From Cytophagales bacterium (lineage in GTDB: Bacteria > Bacteroidota > Bacteroidia > Cytophagales > Cyclobacteriaceae): 64,000 nucleotides of DNA. A program made the translations under genes and the position numbers. Under the pieces are notes generated by a model. It did no database searches and was not told the origin of the DNA. It worked only from the letters and a program-made list of their open reading frames with translations. Shown here piece after piece: positions 51,680 to 60,961 of this stretch. The stretch lies in assembly GCA_017303805.1 (NCBI GenBank), contig JAFLBQ010000001.1, positions 744,001-808,000 on the forward strand. Reading direction: 5' to 3'. Position 1 is the stretch's first letter. Each line of letters opens with the position of its first letter.

Positions 51680-51717
51680 AAAAAAGAAAAAGTCCTGCCA
51701 CTTTCACAACAGGACTT
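51680..51717 (-). terminator. Intrinsic terminator of the response-regulator gene
   Basis: On the minus strand AAGTCCTG (51717-51710) pairs with CAGGACTT (51697-51690) across a 12-base loop and runs into TTTCTTTTTT. It lies 25 bases after the response-regulator stop codon. Confidence 0.8.
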
Positions 51718-51742
51718 AATCGATTAAAGCAACGCAACCAAC

Positions 51743-52120
51743 TTAATTCATAGAGTCTTCCAGCAACTTTTCAAGATCGTGAAAGGGCAAAGGCTTTTCT
51801 ACACATCGTGTAAACCCGGCCTCAGTGGCTAACAGGGTATCATCTTTTTGCATCAGGGTAGTCATTGCTACAAAGCGCGTGTTGGGTAAAAGTTCTTTGG
51901 CATTCTTTAGCCACTCCACACCGCCCAGGTATTCGCCATGCATGTGCAGATCTACAAAAAGTAAATCTGGTTTAATTTGATGCACATGTTCCGATCCAAC
52001 CTGATGATCTTCAAAAATATGCGCTTCAATTACTCCGGGCTGAAGGCTAACCATGCGCTTATAGATTAGCCGATTAAGGGAGTCATTCTCAAATACGCCT
52101 ACTATTACTTTCTTTTTCAT
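51743..52120 (-). CDS. Stand-alone response-regulator receiver protein
   Basis: 125 residues, only a CheY-like receiver domain. Phospho-acceptor Asp57 (LLFVDLHMHG), an acidic pair near the N-terminus (FENDS), a Thr in VAMTT and the conserved Lys in VEKPLP are in place. The acid cluster is less standard (END instead of DD). It has no output domain, so it would act by protein contact, as a relay or a motility regulator. No histidine kinase is adjacent. A strong terminator follows. Confidence 0.88.
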   Translation of the reverse strand: MKKKVIVGVFENDSLNRLIYKRMVSLQPGVIEAHIFEDHQVGSEHVHQIKPDLLFVDLHMHGEYLGGVEWLKNAKELLPNTRFVAMTTLMQKDDTLLATEAGFTRCVEKPLPFHDLEKLLEDSMN

Positions 52121-52451
52121 GCCGGCACTTGCTAACAGAATTGTGCCGAGGTAGGAATGAGCTAAAAATGCATTGAAACGGGGATTAGCAGCTAGCCTAA
52201 ATCTTCATTTTGGGAATAAACTGACCAATTCAGGAAATATGCTCCCAATGCAAGCTAAATCTGCTTCTCACCAAAAAAATCAAGTCTGCTGTAACCATTT
52301 GAGGTAATCTCCGTATTTCCTTTTGTATCGTTAAAAATTTTTTAATCTAAACCAATTTTAATTTCGTCTTTCGATTTTTTGCAGATTTTTTATTCTAGAT
52401 ACTGAAATCAAATCTTAATTAAAGTTGTGGTGGCCTTAGGCTGTATAAGTA
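52121..52451. other. Gene-free, AT-rich divergent intergenic region
   Basis: 331 bases between the response regulator and a small unknown gene, transcribed away from each other. It must hold both promoters, but I find no exact TAnnTTTG box, hairpin or repeat. Homopolymer A/T tracts are common from 52320 to 52410. Confidence 0.5.
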
Positions 52452-52769
52452 ATGAATTGGATAACACTCTATATTTCTGGCAAACCGGGCTTTAAAGAAG
52501 CAGTATTAAATAAACTGGCGCATGCCGGCAGGCATTATTTGCCTGGCGCTACCGACTCAGAAAGTGATTTCCTGCTTTATTGGATTGATAGCACCTACGC
52601 GTTGCGCGACTTCAAAACCGAAATAGGAAGCAAACTCATACTCCGCTACCGGCTGCGGTTTTCATTTATCCTTCCGGAGGCAAATCTCTCTACCGACCTT
52701 ACCACGCAGGAACTTGCCTTGGTAAAAAAGATGTCGGCCTGGGAAGCCGAATACCGGCACAGTGCCTGA
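52452..52769 (+). CDS. Small conserved-looking protein of unknown function
   Basis: 105 residues, no signal peptide, no membrane segment. It has a plausible alternating alpha/beta pattern (WITLYISG, KEAVLNKLAHAG, DFLLYWID, YRLRFSFILPE) and an acidic C-terminal helix. I do not recognise a family. Codon use resembles the neighbours and it is followed, 80 bases later, by the PorE-like gene, so it may be an independent short cistron or a leader gene of that unit. Confidence 0.6.
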   Translation: MNWITLYISGKPGFKEAVLNKLAHAGRHYLPGATDSESDFLLYWIDSTYALRDFKTEIGSKLILRYRLRFSFILPEANLSTDLTTQELALVKKMSAWEAEYRHSA

Positions 52770-52849
52770 TGGGCTTACTGCGTGATGTAAAAAATTCAAT
52801 ATCTTTAACGTTGTATTTTTAACCTCCTGGTAAACCCCTTACTTGTGCT

Positions 52850-54904
52850 ATGGCTTTCCGGTACATTGCTTTAATCGCGCTCCTTTTCCCTTCCTGCTCC
52901 TTGTTTGCCCAACTAGATTCGGTGGCACTCTCGAATGAATACTACAAGCAAGGAATGGAAATTTTTGACTACGAGCATCGTAAAATTGCCACCGAGTTGT
53001 TCACCCTGGCAACCAAAGCCAATCCCAAAAATGCCAAGGCCCAGTTTATGGCTGGCCGTTCCATTATGCTAACCGTTCGAAAAGAACTCTCGCTGGAATA
53101 TTTTAAACGAGCCTATCAATTGGATCCTAAGATTGATGAAGACATTCTCTATTACCTGGGCCAGGCATACCACTATTCCGAAAAATTTGATAGCGCCATT
53201 TTACTCTACGACCGGTATAACCGCTTGCTGGCCCGCTCGCTCGATTACTCTAAATCAAAAAAAATAAATGAGGTTAACCGCAAAATCTTTGAGTGCCACA
53301 ATGCCAAGATAATGATTGCCCAACCGGTAGATGTTACCATCAATCATTTAGATGCAAATATTAACAGCGAGTGGCCCGATTACGCCCCGGCCATCAATGC
53401 CGATGAAACGTTTATGGTATTTACAACCCGCAGGCCCGAAGAAAATCTGAACAACCGCCTGGCACAGGATAACGAGTACTACGAAGAAATTTTTTACTCT
53501 AAAAAAGTAGATGGCAACTGGACACCAGCCCGCAATCTTGCCGGACCATTAAACAACAATTATCACAACGCCAGTATCAATCTTTCGCCCGATGGCAAAG
53601 AAATGTTGCTTTACCACGATAGCAATGGAGGCGATATTCTTGCTTCGTTTTTAAAACCTGATGGCACCTGGACCAACCCCGAGGAACTTTCTATTAACAG
53701 CGAGTACTTGGAGAACTCAGCTTCTATTTCGGCCGATGGAAAAATGCTTTTTTTTACAAGCAACAGACCCGGTGGCTATGGGGGCACTGATATTTATGTT
53801 TCTGTAAAAGATGCCCGCGGCCGGTGGGGCACCCCGCGCAACCTCGGTAAAAACATCAATACCGAATTGGATGAAGATGGTGTTTATATTTCGGCCAACG
53901 GCAAGCATTTGTACTTTAGTTCGAATGGCCATGCCGGTATGGGCGATTTGGATATTTACAGAAGTACATTCAATGCCGAGAAAGACGTTTGGGAAAAACC
54001 CATTAACATGGGATACCCGATTAACTCGGTTGAAAATGATATTTACATTGTGCTTACCCGCAATGAAGAGTACGCCTACATCTCCTCTGTGCGGCCTGAA
54101 GGGATTGGCGAACAAGATATCTACAAAATTGATATTCGTAATTGGAAGGAGCCGGCTTACAGCCAACCTGACTTTGCCGATGCGGTGCTGGCTCTGGAAG
54201 ATCAACTTCCACTCTTTGGCAACCGGCCCGCTATTGACAAAGTGCAACCAACCAAGCCCGAAGTTAAAACCGAAACCGCACCGTTACTGCCGGCCGTTGT
54301 AAATCTATCGGTGTATGTGGCTGAGGGTAGCAGTCGCAAGCCATTGGCCGCCCAGGTTAAGTTATCGGCTCATACTACGGAACTAAGCTTTACAGAAACC
54401 AAACCCGGTCTTTATGCGGCCCAGGTGAAAAATAAAACTACGGGTGTGGAACGGTATAAATTACTGGTTTCAGCAAAAGAGTATTTGCCCTACTCGGCCT
54501 CGTATGTGTTTGGCCCCGGCATGAACACCAGCTTAACCGATACAGTTTATCTTGATAAGATCGCGGTTAACTATAATCGGCAACTGAATGTTTATTTTCC
54601 ACACGATAGCGATGTACCTAAGTCGTTTGAAGATATACTGTACCTCGAGCAAATAATGAAGACTTCGGGTTCTATCAAAGTGGAGATTAGCGGCCATACC
54701 GACAATGTGGGAAGTCATGCCTACAATGTAAACTTAAGTCACAGGCGGGCGCTGGCAGTTAAAAAACATTTGGTGAAAGCTGGTATTGAAGAAAATCGCA
54801 TAACGGTAGCGGGTTATGGACCCGATAAACCGCTGGTGGAGAACAACTCGAAAGGCAACCGCCAGCTTAACCGCAGAACCGAGTTTACTATAACCGAAAA
54901 ATAG
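52850..54904 (+). CDS. OmpA-family protein with TPR and PD40 repeats (PorE-like)
   Basis: 684 residues with a signal peptide (about 1-21, LFAQ). The order of domains is: TPR repeats (about 25-150), WD40-like PD40 beta-propeller blades (about 180-420; repeated LSPDGKEMLL, SADGKMLFFTSNRPGG, SANGKHLYFSSNG), a CarboxypepD_reg-like sandwich (about 485-560) and the OmpA peptidoglycan-binding domain (about 580-684; EISGHTDNVGSHAYNVNLSHRRA). This is the architecture of PorE, which anchors the type IX secretion machine to peptidoglycan; many Bacteroidetes have several paralogues. It fits the T9SS signal on the GH10 xylanase. Confidence 0.88.
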   Translation: MAFRYIALIALLFPSCSLFAQLDSVALSNEYYKQGMEIFDYEHRKIATELFTLATKANPKNAKAQFMAGRSIMLTVRKELSLEYFKRAYQLDPKIDEDILYYLGQAYHYSEKFDSAILLYDRYNRLLARSLDYSKSKKINEVNRKIFECHNAKIMIAQPVDVTINHLDANINSEWPDYAPAINADETFMVFTTRRPEENLNNRLAQDNEYYEEIFYSKKVDGNWTPARNLAGPLNNNYHNASINLSPDGKEMLLYHDSNGGDILASFLKPDGTWTNPEELSINSEYLENSASISADGKMLFFTSNRPGGYGGTDIYVSVKDARGRWGTPRNLGKNINTELDEDGVYISANGKHLYFSSNGHAGMGDLDIYRSTFNAEKDVWEKPINMGYPINSVENDIYIVLTRNEEYAYISSVRPEGIGEQDIYKIDIRNWKEPAYSQPDFADAVLALEDQLPLFGNRPAIDKVQPTKPEVKTETAPLLPAVVNLSVYVAEGSSRKPLAAQVKLSAHTTELSFTETKPGLYAAQVKNKTTGVERYKLLVSAKEYLPYSASYVFGPGMNTSLTDTVYLDKIAVNYNRQLNVYFPHDSDVPKSFEDILYLEQIMKTSGSIKVEISGHTDNVGSHAYNVNLSHRRALAVKKHLVKAGIEENRITVAGYGPDKPLVENNSKGNRQLNRRTEFTITEK

Positions 54905-54911
54905 AAAGAGC

Positions 54912-56243
54912 ATGCGCCTGCGCAAATGGTTGGCCGGGCTTGGCTTGTTCTTACTTTCGCTGGCGATTTTACTTGCCACCCTCGTAAACCGAATTGATCG
55001 CACGCCACTGGCACAACAGGATTTTTATGTGCGTGCCATGCACCAACTGGACTCACTGCAGCCAGCCACTTACGCATCTACCGCGCTAACTGCAGCCTGG
55101 GGCAAGGTTAACATTACACCAACGTATGCTATGCCCATGGCGGGCTACAAGTTGCGGCCGGCATTTACTACCGTTCACGATTCCCTGTATGCCCGCTTTA
55201 TTGTTATCGATAATGGAAAGGTAGAAGTTATATTGCTTAGTGCCGATCTGCTCATTTTCCCACCGGCATTGCGCACGCAAGTTGAAAGCCGATTGCAATC
55301 AACCAAACCTATGTTTAGGTTTTACAGTGCTACGCATACGCACAATAGTGTGGGCGGCTGGCATGCAGCCTGGGGCGCGCAGTTTGCAGTTGGTGATTAT
55401 AATCCGCTTTGGATTGACTCCACTGCTAACTTAATAGTTACCGAAATTGAAAAAGTAAGACGCAACCTACAACCTGCCCGCGCCTCGTATTGGCAGGCCG
55501 ATGCAAGTACCTACGCAGCTAATCGTCTTAAAGAAGGTAATCCCTACGATGGGCAACTGCGCGGCCTTCGATTAGCAAAAGAAGATAGTTCACATGCTTA
55601 CCTGGTTACGTTTAGCGCTCATGCAACCAGCATCAGCAGTAAGAGTAGCGCCCTTTCGGGCGATTACCCGGCAGCGTTGATTCAACACATAGAAGGTAAC
55701 ACAAACAGGTTTGCACTTTTTATGGCAGGTATGGTGGGCAGTCATAAGTTAAGTGGCATTGCCGAAAGCGAATTTGCAGCGGCCGAAGCGGCCGGAAATA
55801 TTCTTGCCGAAAAGGTGTTACATCCTTCAAAGACCCAGCAGGTAAAGGATGCTACCATAAAAACCATGCAGGTACCGGTTGAATATGGCCCCTCGCAAAT
55901 GCGGTTGAATAAAGACTACCGGTTGCGAAACTGGATTTTTTCTTCAGCCCTTAATTCGTTACAAGGCGAACTAACCTGTTTGCAGTTAGACAATGTACTT
56001 CTAATTGGCACCCCCTGCGATTTTTCGGGCGAGATTGCTGTTACGCAGAACCTGGAAGCATTTGCGCGTGCACACAACAAGCAATTAATTATCACCAGTT
56101 TTAACGGAAACTACACTGGCTACATTACAGCCGATGTTCATTACGAAACCACCTTGCGGGCAGAAGTAACCACCATGAATTGGGTGGGCCCTTACTTTGG
56201 GCAGTACTATACCGACATGATTCAGAAAATAATCTTGAAGTGA
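54912..56243 (+). CDS. Neutral ceramidase-like hydrolase (N-terminal domain only)
   Basis: 443 residues starting 7 bases after the PorE-like stop. A membrane segment at about 9-26 could be a signal anchor. AAWGKVNITPTYAMPMAGY and FYSATHTHNSVGGW match the neutral/alkaline ceramidase catalytic domain, whose HTH motif binds zinc. Typical neutral ceramidases are about 650-750 residues and have a C-terminal Ig-like domain that is absent here. The conserved nucleophile region is also diverged (FMAGMVGSHKLSG). It may hydrolyse sphingolipid or other amides in the envelope, but activity is uncertain. Confidence 0.78.
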   Translation: MRLRKWLAGLGLFLLSLAILLATLVNRIDRTPLAQQDFYVRAMHQLDSLQPATYASTALTAAWGKVNITPTYAMPMAGYKLRPAFTTVHDSLYARFIVIDNGKVEVILLSADLLIFPPALRTQVESRLQSTKPMFRFYSATHTHNSVGGWHAAWGAQFAVGDYNPLWIDSTANLIVTEIEKVRRNLQPARASYWQADASTYAANRLKEGNPYDGQLRGLRLAKEDSSHAYLVTFSAHATSISSKSSALSGDYPAALIQHIEGNTNRFALFMAGMVGSHKLSGIAESEFAAAEAAGNILAEKVLHPSKTQQVKDATIKTMQVPVEYGPSQMRLNKDYRLRNWIFSSALNSLQGELTCLQLDNVLLIGTPCDFSGEIAVTQNLEAFARAHNKQLIITSFNGNYTGYITADVHYETTLRAEVTTMNWVGPYFGQYYTDMIQKIILK

Positions 56244-56246
56244 AAC

Positions 56247-57503
56247 CTAATGTGTAGGTTTGCTGCCCCCTTTTTTTCCCCGAAAGGGCTTGCGTTTAAA
56301 ATTCTTTTTATCTCCACCCTGTCGTTTTTTTCCGTGCGGCTCGTGCTTTCTGGCTTCGGGGGCGTAAACGGGTGCCGCACCTAATTCGGCAGGCACTGCG
56401 ATTTTAGGAATTTCTTTACCGATTAAACTTTCTATGCGGAAGAATTTGCGCTGATCGAAATCATTGATAAAGGTAATGGCGGTGCCGGTAGTAGCTGCCC
56501 GGGCGGTTCTACCAATGCGGTGAATGTAATCTTCCGGGTCGGGCGGAACATCAAAATTAACTACCAGGTCTATTCCTTCCACATCAATACCACGCGAAAG
56601 CACATCGGTGCCAATCAACACCGCTAGTTGTTTGTTCTTGAACTCGCGCAAGATATGCTCGCGTTCAATTTGTTCCAGGTCGCTGTGTATCGATTTAGAC
56701 TGGATACCCAGCCTGTGCAGGTTGCGATCTAATTTCTTTACGTTTTCTTTGGTAGAAGCAAAAATGATTACGCTGTTATACGAGTTATCTTTTAATAGCA
56801 AATCGATTAGCTTTTCCTTTTGTTCATTATGCACTACGTAGGCTTGCTGCAAAATTCCTTCTGCCGGTTTGGATATGGCAATGTTGATTTCAGCCGGGTT
56901 GTTAAGAATGCGGTTGGCAAGCGCCCGGATTTTTGGCGGCATAGTTGCCGAAAACAGCAGCGTTTGGCGTTGCTGCGGTAGTTCTTTAATAATCCGGACT
57001 ATATCTTCATAAAAACCCATGTCCAGCATCCGGTCGGCTTCATCCAACACCAGGTGCTCTACCTTATCAAACTTAATGGTACCCATCGCCATTTGGGCAA
57101 TCAGCCGCCCCGGAGTAGCAATTATGATATCAACGCCACCCTCCATGGCCCGCTTCTGCTGATCCCAGATGGCGCCATCGCCCCCTCCGTAAATCGCAAT
57201 GGAGCTAACGCCTAAAAAGTAAGAAAACCCTTCAATCTGCTGATCGATCTGTTGCGCCAACTCGCGCGTAGGCGCAATGATAACCGTATTTAAATGGCTA
57301 TTTTCTTTACTTACAATATTGTTTAGAATAGGTAATACGTAGGCGGCAGTTTTGCCGGTACCGGTTTGCGCACAGGCAATCAGATCTTGCTTTTTTAAGA
57401 TGGCCGGTATGGCTTGTTCCTGTATGGGGGTGGCTTTCGAAAAGCCCATGGCATCCAACCCATCTAATAGCCGGGAGTGGAAACCAAATTCATGAAATGT
57501 CAA
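56247..57503 (-). CDS. rhlE: DEAD-box RNA helicase (RhlE-type)
   Basis: 418 residues with all helicase motifs: Q motif GFSKATPIQEQAIP, motif I AQTGTGKTA, Ia PTRELAQQ, II DEAD, III SAT, and the C-terminal IIFASTKENV, VLIGTDVLSRGIDV and HRIGRTARA. The basic tail (about 385-418, RKHEPHGKKRQGGDKKNFKRKPFRGKKG rich in Lys/Gly) is typical of cold-adapted RhlE proteins and binds RNA. It acts in RNA remodelling and ribosome assembly. It converges on the ceramidase-like gene with only three bases between. Confidence 0.92.
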   Translation of the reverse strand: MTFHEFGFHSRLLDGLDAMGFSKATPIQEQAIPAILKKQDLIACAQTGTGKTAAYVLPILNNIVSKENSHLNTVIIAPTRELAQQIDQQIEGFSYFLGVSSIAIYGGGDGAIWDQQKRAMEGGVDIIIATPGRLIAQMAMGTIKFDKVEHLVLDEADRMLDMGFYEDIVRIIKELPQQRQTLLFSATMPPKIRALANRILNNPAEINIAISKPAEGILQQAYVVHNEQKEKLIDLLLKDNSYNSVIIFASTKENVKKLDRNLHRLGIQSKSIHSDLEQIEREHILREFKNKQLAVLIGTDVLSRGIDVEGIDLVVNFDVPPDPEDYIHRIGRTARAATTGTAITFINDFDQRKFFRIESLIGKEIPKIAVPAELGAAPVYAPEARKHEPHGKKRQGGDKKNFKRKPFRGKKGGSKPTH

Positions 57504-57605
57504 GTGATGAAGTTTAAAAAATGAAACATTGGTGCAAGGTACAATAAGTTAGGCAACCCACCGAATGGGTGAAACTACGAGGGATTGTGTATTTTGACCG
57601 GGCGT

Positions 57606-58001
57606 ATGAATGAAAATAAAGCCTATACCATTAGAATGGTGGTTGCAGAATCAGATATTGATGCCATGGGTCATGTTAACAATGTTGTTTATCTGCGCTA
57701 TGTGCAAGAGGCAGCCGCAGCCCACTGGCAAGCCGTGGCCACCGAAGCGGCAAAAGCTGCTATGCTATGGGTGGTACTCCGCCACGAAATAGATTACCTC
57801 GCTCCCGCCTTTGCTGGCGAGGTACTTTATGCCACTACCTGGGTAGGTGAAACAACCGGAGTAAAATCGGTACGCTTTGTTGAAATTGCTAACGCAACCG
57901 GCAAAACGATCGCTAAGGCCCGCACGGTGTGGTGTATGTTGGATGCGGCAACTCTCAAACCCAAACGGATTGAACCCGAAATGATGGAGCCTTTCATGTA
58001 A
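57606..58001 (+). CDS. Acyl-CoA thioesterase (hotdog fold, 4HBT)
   Basis: 131 residues from ATG 57606. The hotdog signature SDIDAMGHVNNVVYLRYVQEAA includes the catalytic-type Asp19 and His23. VVLRHEIDYLAPAFAGEVL and ARTVWCMLDAATLKPKRIE complete the 4HBT pattern. It hydrolyses acyl-CoA or aryl-CoA thioesters in the cytoplasm as a tetramer. A TATTTTG sequence ends about 12 bases before the ATG, so the message may have a very short leader. It is divergent from the DEAD helicase. Confidence 0.86.
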   Translation: MNENKAYTIRMVVAESDIDAMGHVNNVVYLRYVQEAAAAHWQAVATEAAKAAMLWVVLRHEIDYLAPAFAGEVLYATTWVGETTGVKSVRFVEIANATGKTIAKARTVWCMLDAATLKPKRIEPEMMEPFM

Positions 58002-58079
58002 TAGGAAACACCTTCACTACATCCGTAACTTTCATCCACCAGCATTTTGTTGTTTATTTAGATCTCAACGTAAACACGC

Positions 58080-59057
58080 ATGAAAAATTCAGTACTTGTT
58101 GCAATGGCTGCACTTCTTTTCTGTTGTCAAGATAAAGAAGCAGCGAACAATCAAAAATCGGGCAACCCCGTGTTGGAAGGTTGGTATGCCGACCCCGAAG
58201 GGATTGTGTGGGATAACACGTATTGGATTTACCCCACCTACTCAGCTCCCTACGAACAGCAAGTCTTTATGGATGCGTTTTCTTCGCCCGATTTAGTTAC
58301 CTGGACAAAACACGAGCACATACTAGACACAGCACAAATTAAGTGGGCTAAGCGCGCAATGTGGGCTCCGGCAATTGTTCGTAAAGACAATCACTACTTT
58401 CTCTTTTTCGGTGCCAACGATATTCAAAGCAACGATGAATACGGAGGTATTGGCATTGGCGTAGCTACCAAGCCCGAAGGCCCATTTACCGATTACCTCG
58501 GCAAACCTTTGATAAGTCAGTTTTATAATGGAGCTCAGCCCATCGATCAGTTTGTATTTAATGATGATGGTACCTATTACCTGATTTACGGAGGCTGGCG
58601 GCATTGTAATATCGGGTTACTGAGTGATGACTTTAAATCCATTGTGCCGCAACGCGATACCTTGTTTCGTGAGATAACCCCCGAGGGCTATGTGGAAGGG
58701 CCATTTATGTTTAAGCGCAACAGTAAGTACTATTTTATGTGGTCGGAGGGCGGCTGGACCGGGCCCGATTACAGCGTGGCATATGCTATTGCCGATAGTC
58801 CGTTCGGACCTTTTACACGGGAAGCAAAAATTTTGCAGCAAGATGCCTCAGTGGCTACCGGTGCTGGGCACCATTCGGTTATTAACCGCCCCGGAACAGA
58901 TGAGTGGTTCATAATTTACCATCGCAGGCCGCTCGATCAAACCGACCGAAATGCGAGAGTGGTGTGTATTGAAAAAATGGAGTTTGATGGCCAAGGTAAA
59001 ATCAAGCCGGTTACAATCACCTTCGAAGGAGTAGCGCCTGTACCTATTGGTCGGTAA
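58080..59057 (+). CDS. GH43 glycosidase, lipoprotein
   Basis: 325 residues. The lipoprotein signal ends at Cys15 (LLFC). Catalytic residues of the GH43 propeller: base Asp38 (WYADPEG), pKa Asp in QPIDQFVFNDDGTYYLIYGG, acid Glu in GYVEGPFMFKR. GAGHHSVINRPGTDEWFIIYHRR is the family C-terminal block. It is far from the xylan locus (33 kb) and alone, and its sequence differs from the GH43 at 15861-16940, so it probably belongs to another subfamily (arabinosidase, xylosidase or galactosidase). A bidirectional terminator follows. Confidence 0.88.
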   Translation: MKNSVLVAMAALLFCCQDKEAANNQKSGNPVLEGWYADPEGIVWDNTYWIYPTYSAPYEQQVFMDAFSSPDLVTWTKHEHILDTAQIKWAKRAMWAPAIVRKDNHYFLFFGANDIQSNDEYGGIGIGVATKPEGPFTDYLGKPLISQFYNGAQPIDQFVFNDDGTYYLIYGGWRHCNIGLLSDDFKSIVPQRDTLFREITPEGYVEGPFMFKRNSKYYFMWSEGGWTGPDYSVAYAIADSPFGPFTREAKILQQDASVATGAGHHSVINRPGTDEWFIIYHRRPLDQTDRNARVVCIEKMEFDGQGKIKPVTITFEGVAPVPIGR

Positions 59058-59076
59058 GTAAAAAAGAGCGCAAAAA

Positions 59077-59105
59077 AAGAGGCTATCTACTTGAGACAGC
59101 CTCTT
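59077..59105. terminator. Bidirectional terminator between GH43 and cold-shock gene
   Basis: AAGAGGCT (59077-59084) pairs with AGCCTCTT (59098-59105); TCT/AGA add an inner stem beyond one mismatch. A-runs on the left and a CTTC run on the right suit termination from both convergent genes. Confidence 0.78.
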
Positions 59106-59128
59106 CTTCACTTTGAAAAATTAGATTA

Positions 59129-59323
59129 TTAGTTAGTAACGCGTACGTTAACTGCATTCAAACCTTTTTTTCCTTCCTTCAGTTCAAAAGTAATGGTGTC
59201 ATTCTCACGTATCTGATCAACCAATCCCGACACGTGTACAAAGTACTCTTGTCCTGTTGCTGTTTCTTTAACAAAACCGAATCCTTTGGTCTCGTTAAAG
59301 AATTTTACTGTTCCTTCTTTCAT
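59129..59323 (-). CDS. Cold-shock domain protein
   Basis: 64 residues, the standard one-domain CspA size. RNP1 KGFGFV (13-18) and RNP2 YFVHVS (27-32) are intact, and the strand pattern MKEGTVKFFNETKG is typical. It binds single-stranded RNA or DNA and melts mRNA structure. A perfect -7 box lies 28 bases before the start on the minus strand and the leader is short (about 20 bases), unlike the long cold-responsive leader of E. coli cspA. Confidence 0.95.
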   Translation of the reverse strand: MKEGTVKFFNETKGFGFVKETATGQEYFVHVSGLVDQIRENDTITFELKEGKKGLNAVNVRVTN

Positions 59324-59350
59324 TATGATTTGTTAAAAATTTGATGGGCG

Positions 59351-59358
59351 CAAACATA
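59351..59358 (-). promoter_or_regulatory. -7 promoter box of the cold-shock gene
   Basis: On the minus strand TATGTTTG (59358-59351) matches TAnnTTTG exactly, 27 bases upstream of the ATG at 59323. Confidence 0.55.
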
Positions 59359-59383
59359 CGCATATATTCTGGAATAACAGTTG

Positions 59384-60154
59384 TCAGGCTGCGCGCTTCA
59401 TCCGTTCTAAGGCTACTTCTTTTTGCTTAGCCAAATGAATTACTCCTATTTTGTCTAAAACCCGAATTATATAGTAGGTGGGATCGATTTCGTGCCAACG
59501 AATACCCCCAAAATTTGCCCGCGAACCAAATTTATGGTGGTTATTATGATAGCTCTCGCCCATCATCAGCACATCCACGGGCAAAAAGTTCTTAGATGTA
59601 TCGCGTACTTCAAAATTGGTATAGCCGTATTTATGGGCAAACCAGTTAATAATGGCTCCGTGGATGGGACTCATTAAGAATTGAAGCGGCAACAGCAACC
59701 ACAGCCACCATACTGTTGCAAACTTTACGTAGAAAAGCACATAGAGCGCACCCCAAAAGATCCGCGAGGGCCACGAACGTGCTATTTTGTCGAACACATC
59801 CCAGCGTGGTACGCCTTCGGTAAAACGTTTATCTGGCACCATCCGGCCACTGGCAATATCCGAATAAATGGTTTTGGTTTTCCACATCATGTTCCAGATG
59901 GTCTCATCGTACATGGGCGAGTGTGGGTCATCTTCCGTATCGGCAAAGGCATGGTGCATGCGGTGCATGGTTCCATATCCGTAAGGACTTAAGTAGTTGG
60001 AGCCTTGAAAAATCCACGTAAGTACAAAAAATACCTTCTCGGTAAATTTGCTCATGGTAAAGGCTTTGTGCGAGGCGTAGCGATGCAGAAAAAAAGTTTG
60101 GAAAAACAAGGACAGGTACCAGTGCGCTACAAAAAAAATCAGAATCTCTTTCAT
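59384..60154 (-). CDS. Acyl-CoA/fatty-acid desaturase (membrane di-iron)
   Basis: 256 residues with about four membrane segments. The three histidine boxes are HRYASH (24-29), HRMHH (about 65-69) and HNNHH (about 208-212), in the order and spacing of stearoyl-CoA delta-9-type desaturases. It introduces a double bond into fatty acyl chains of membrane lipids and is often cold-induced; it lies beside the cold-shock gene. It starts with ATG at 60154. Confidence 0.9.
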   Translation of the reverse strand: MKEILIFFVAHWYLSLFFQTFFLHRYASHKAFTMSKFTEKVFFVLTWIFQGSNYLSPYGYGTMHRMHHAFADTEDDPHSPMYDETIWNMMWKTKTIYSDIASGRMVPDKRFTEGVPRWDVFDKIARSWPSRIFWGALYVLFYVKFATVWWLWLLLPLQFLMSPIHGAIINWFAHKYGYTNFEVRDTSKNFLPVDVLMMGESYHNNHHKFGSRANFGGIRWHEIDPTYYIIRVLDKIGVIHLAKQKEVALERMKRAA

Positions 60155-60256
60155 TAGATCAGGTAGGTTAAAATCAACAATTACAAGTTAAAGCAGGGAT
60201 TTACCTGCCGGGTGTAAGACCGTGCTACCTTCGGGTTGTGACAGAAATGCTAAAAA

Positions 60257-60889
60257 TTATTTTTTGCGCGAAAGCGCCTGGGTAATATCTGCCTTCAGAT
60301 GGTGGATAAACTCCTGGGCATCTTCCACATGGCAGGCTTTCTTAAAACTTTCAAAAAGGTGCGAGGTATCGGGCATTCCAAAGTGAATTTTATTCTTTTC
60401 AGCCTCCAGTTTTTTACTTGCACGACTGAATAATTGACGGCAATGGTCAGCCTTTTTATTCAATACCTGTTGAATTTCGTGATAGTCGAAATCGAAAACT
60501 TCGCGTAACAGATACGTGGCCCGCTCCAGCGGCTCAAGTTTGGTTTGGATTACTTTAAAGGCAGCCGATAATTCCTTTTCTACATCAATGTGTGAGAGGT
60601 CAAGTTCTTTAAAGCGGCCCACCCAATCTTTTACACTTAGCTGATCCCAATTAATGAACCGGGCTTTCTTCAAAGCCTCCAGGTGTTTCAGGCAGTTATT
60701 GGTAACTGCCCGCATCAGGTAGGCTTTGGTGTTCTCAATTTTTGTATGATCGATGGTTAGCCACCGCGCAAAAGTCTCCTGCACCACATCTTCTGCATCG
60801 GCCTTGCACCGTAAAAGATTGTACGCTACCTGGTGTAGCAGCGGTTGGTAGAGCGTTATGGTTTGTGCGTGATTCACAAAAAATTTCAA
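60257..60889 (-). CDS. ECF-type RNA polymerase sigma factor
   Basis: 210 residues. Region 2 is YQPLLHQVAYNLLRCKADAEDVVQETFARWL (about 14-45); region 4 is LEPLERATYLLREVFDFDYHEIQQVLNKKADHCRQLFSRASKKL (about 116-160). The C-terminal 45 residues are an extra helical segment, as in SigJ-type or anti-sigma-independent ECFs. The frame begins at a TTG at 60889 (a GTG lies four codons later); no ATG start before region 2 is available, so the true start is uncertain. No anti-sigma gene is adjacent. Confidence 0.85.
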   Translation of the reverse strand: MKFFVNHAQTITLYQPLLHQVAYNLLRCKADAEDVVQETFARWLTIDHTKIENTKAYLMRAVTNNCLKHLEALKKARFINWDQLSVKDWVGRFKELDLSHIDVEKELSAAFKVIQTKLEPLERATYLLREVFDFDYHEIQQVLNKKADHCRQLFSRASKKLEAEKNKIHFGMPDTSHLFESFKKACHVEDAQEFIHHLKADITQALSRKK

Positions 60890-60961
60890 TGCGTAAAGGT
60901 AGTGCTATTATTGGTATTGCTCCATCAAGTTTTACGGGTATGGCAAACAACACTTGTTCGC

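Noticed and set aside
53717-54302. Overlapping frames of 176 (minus) and 163 (plus) codons within the PorE-like gene
   Set aside because: Both are out-of-frame shadows of the PD40 repeats.
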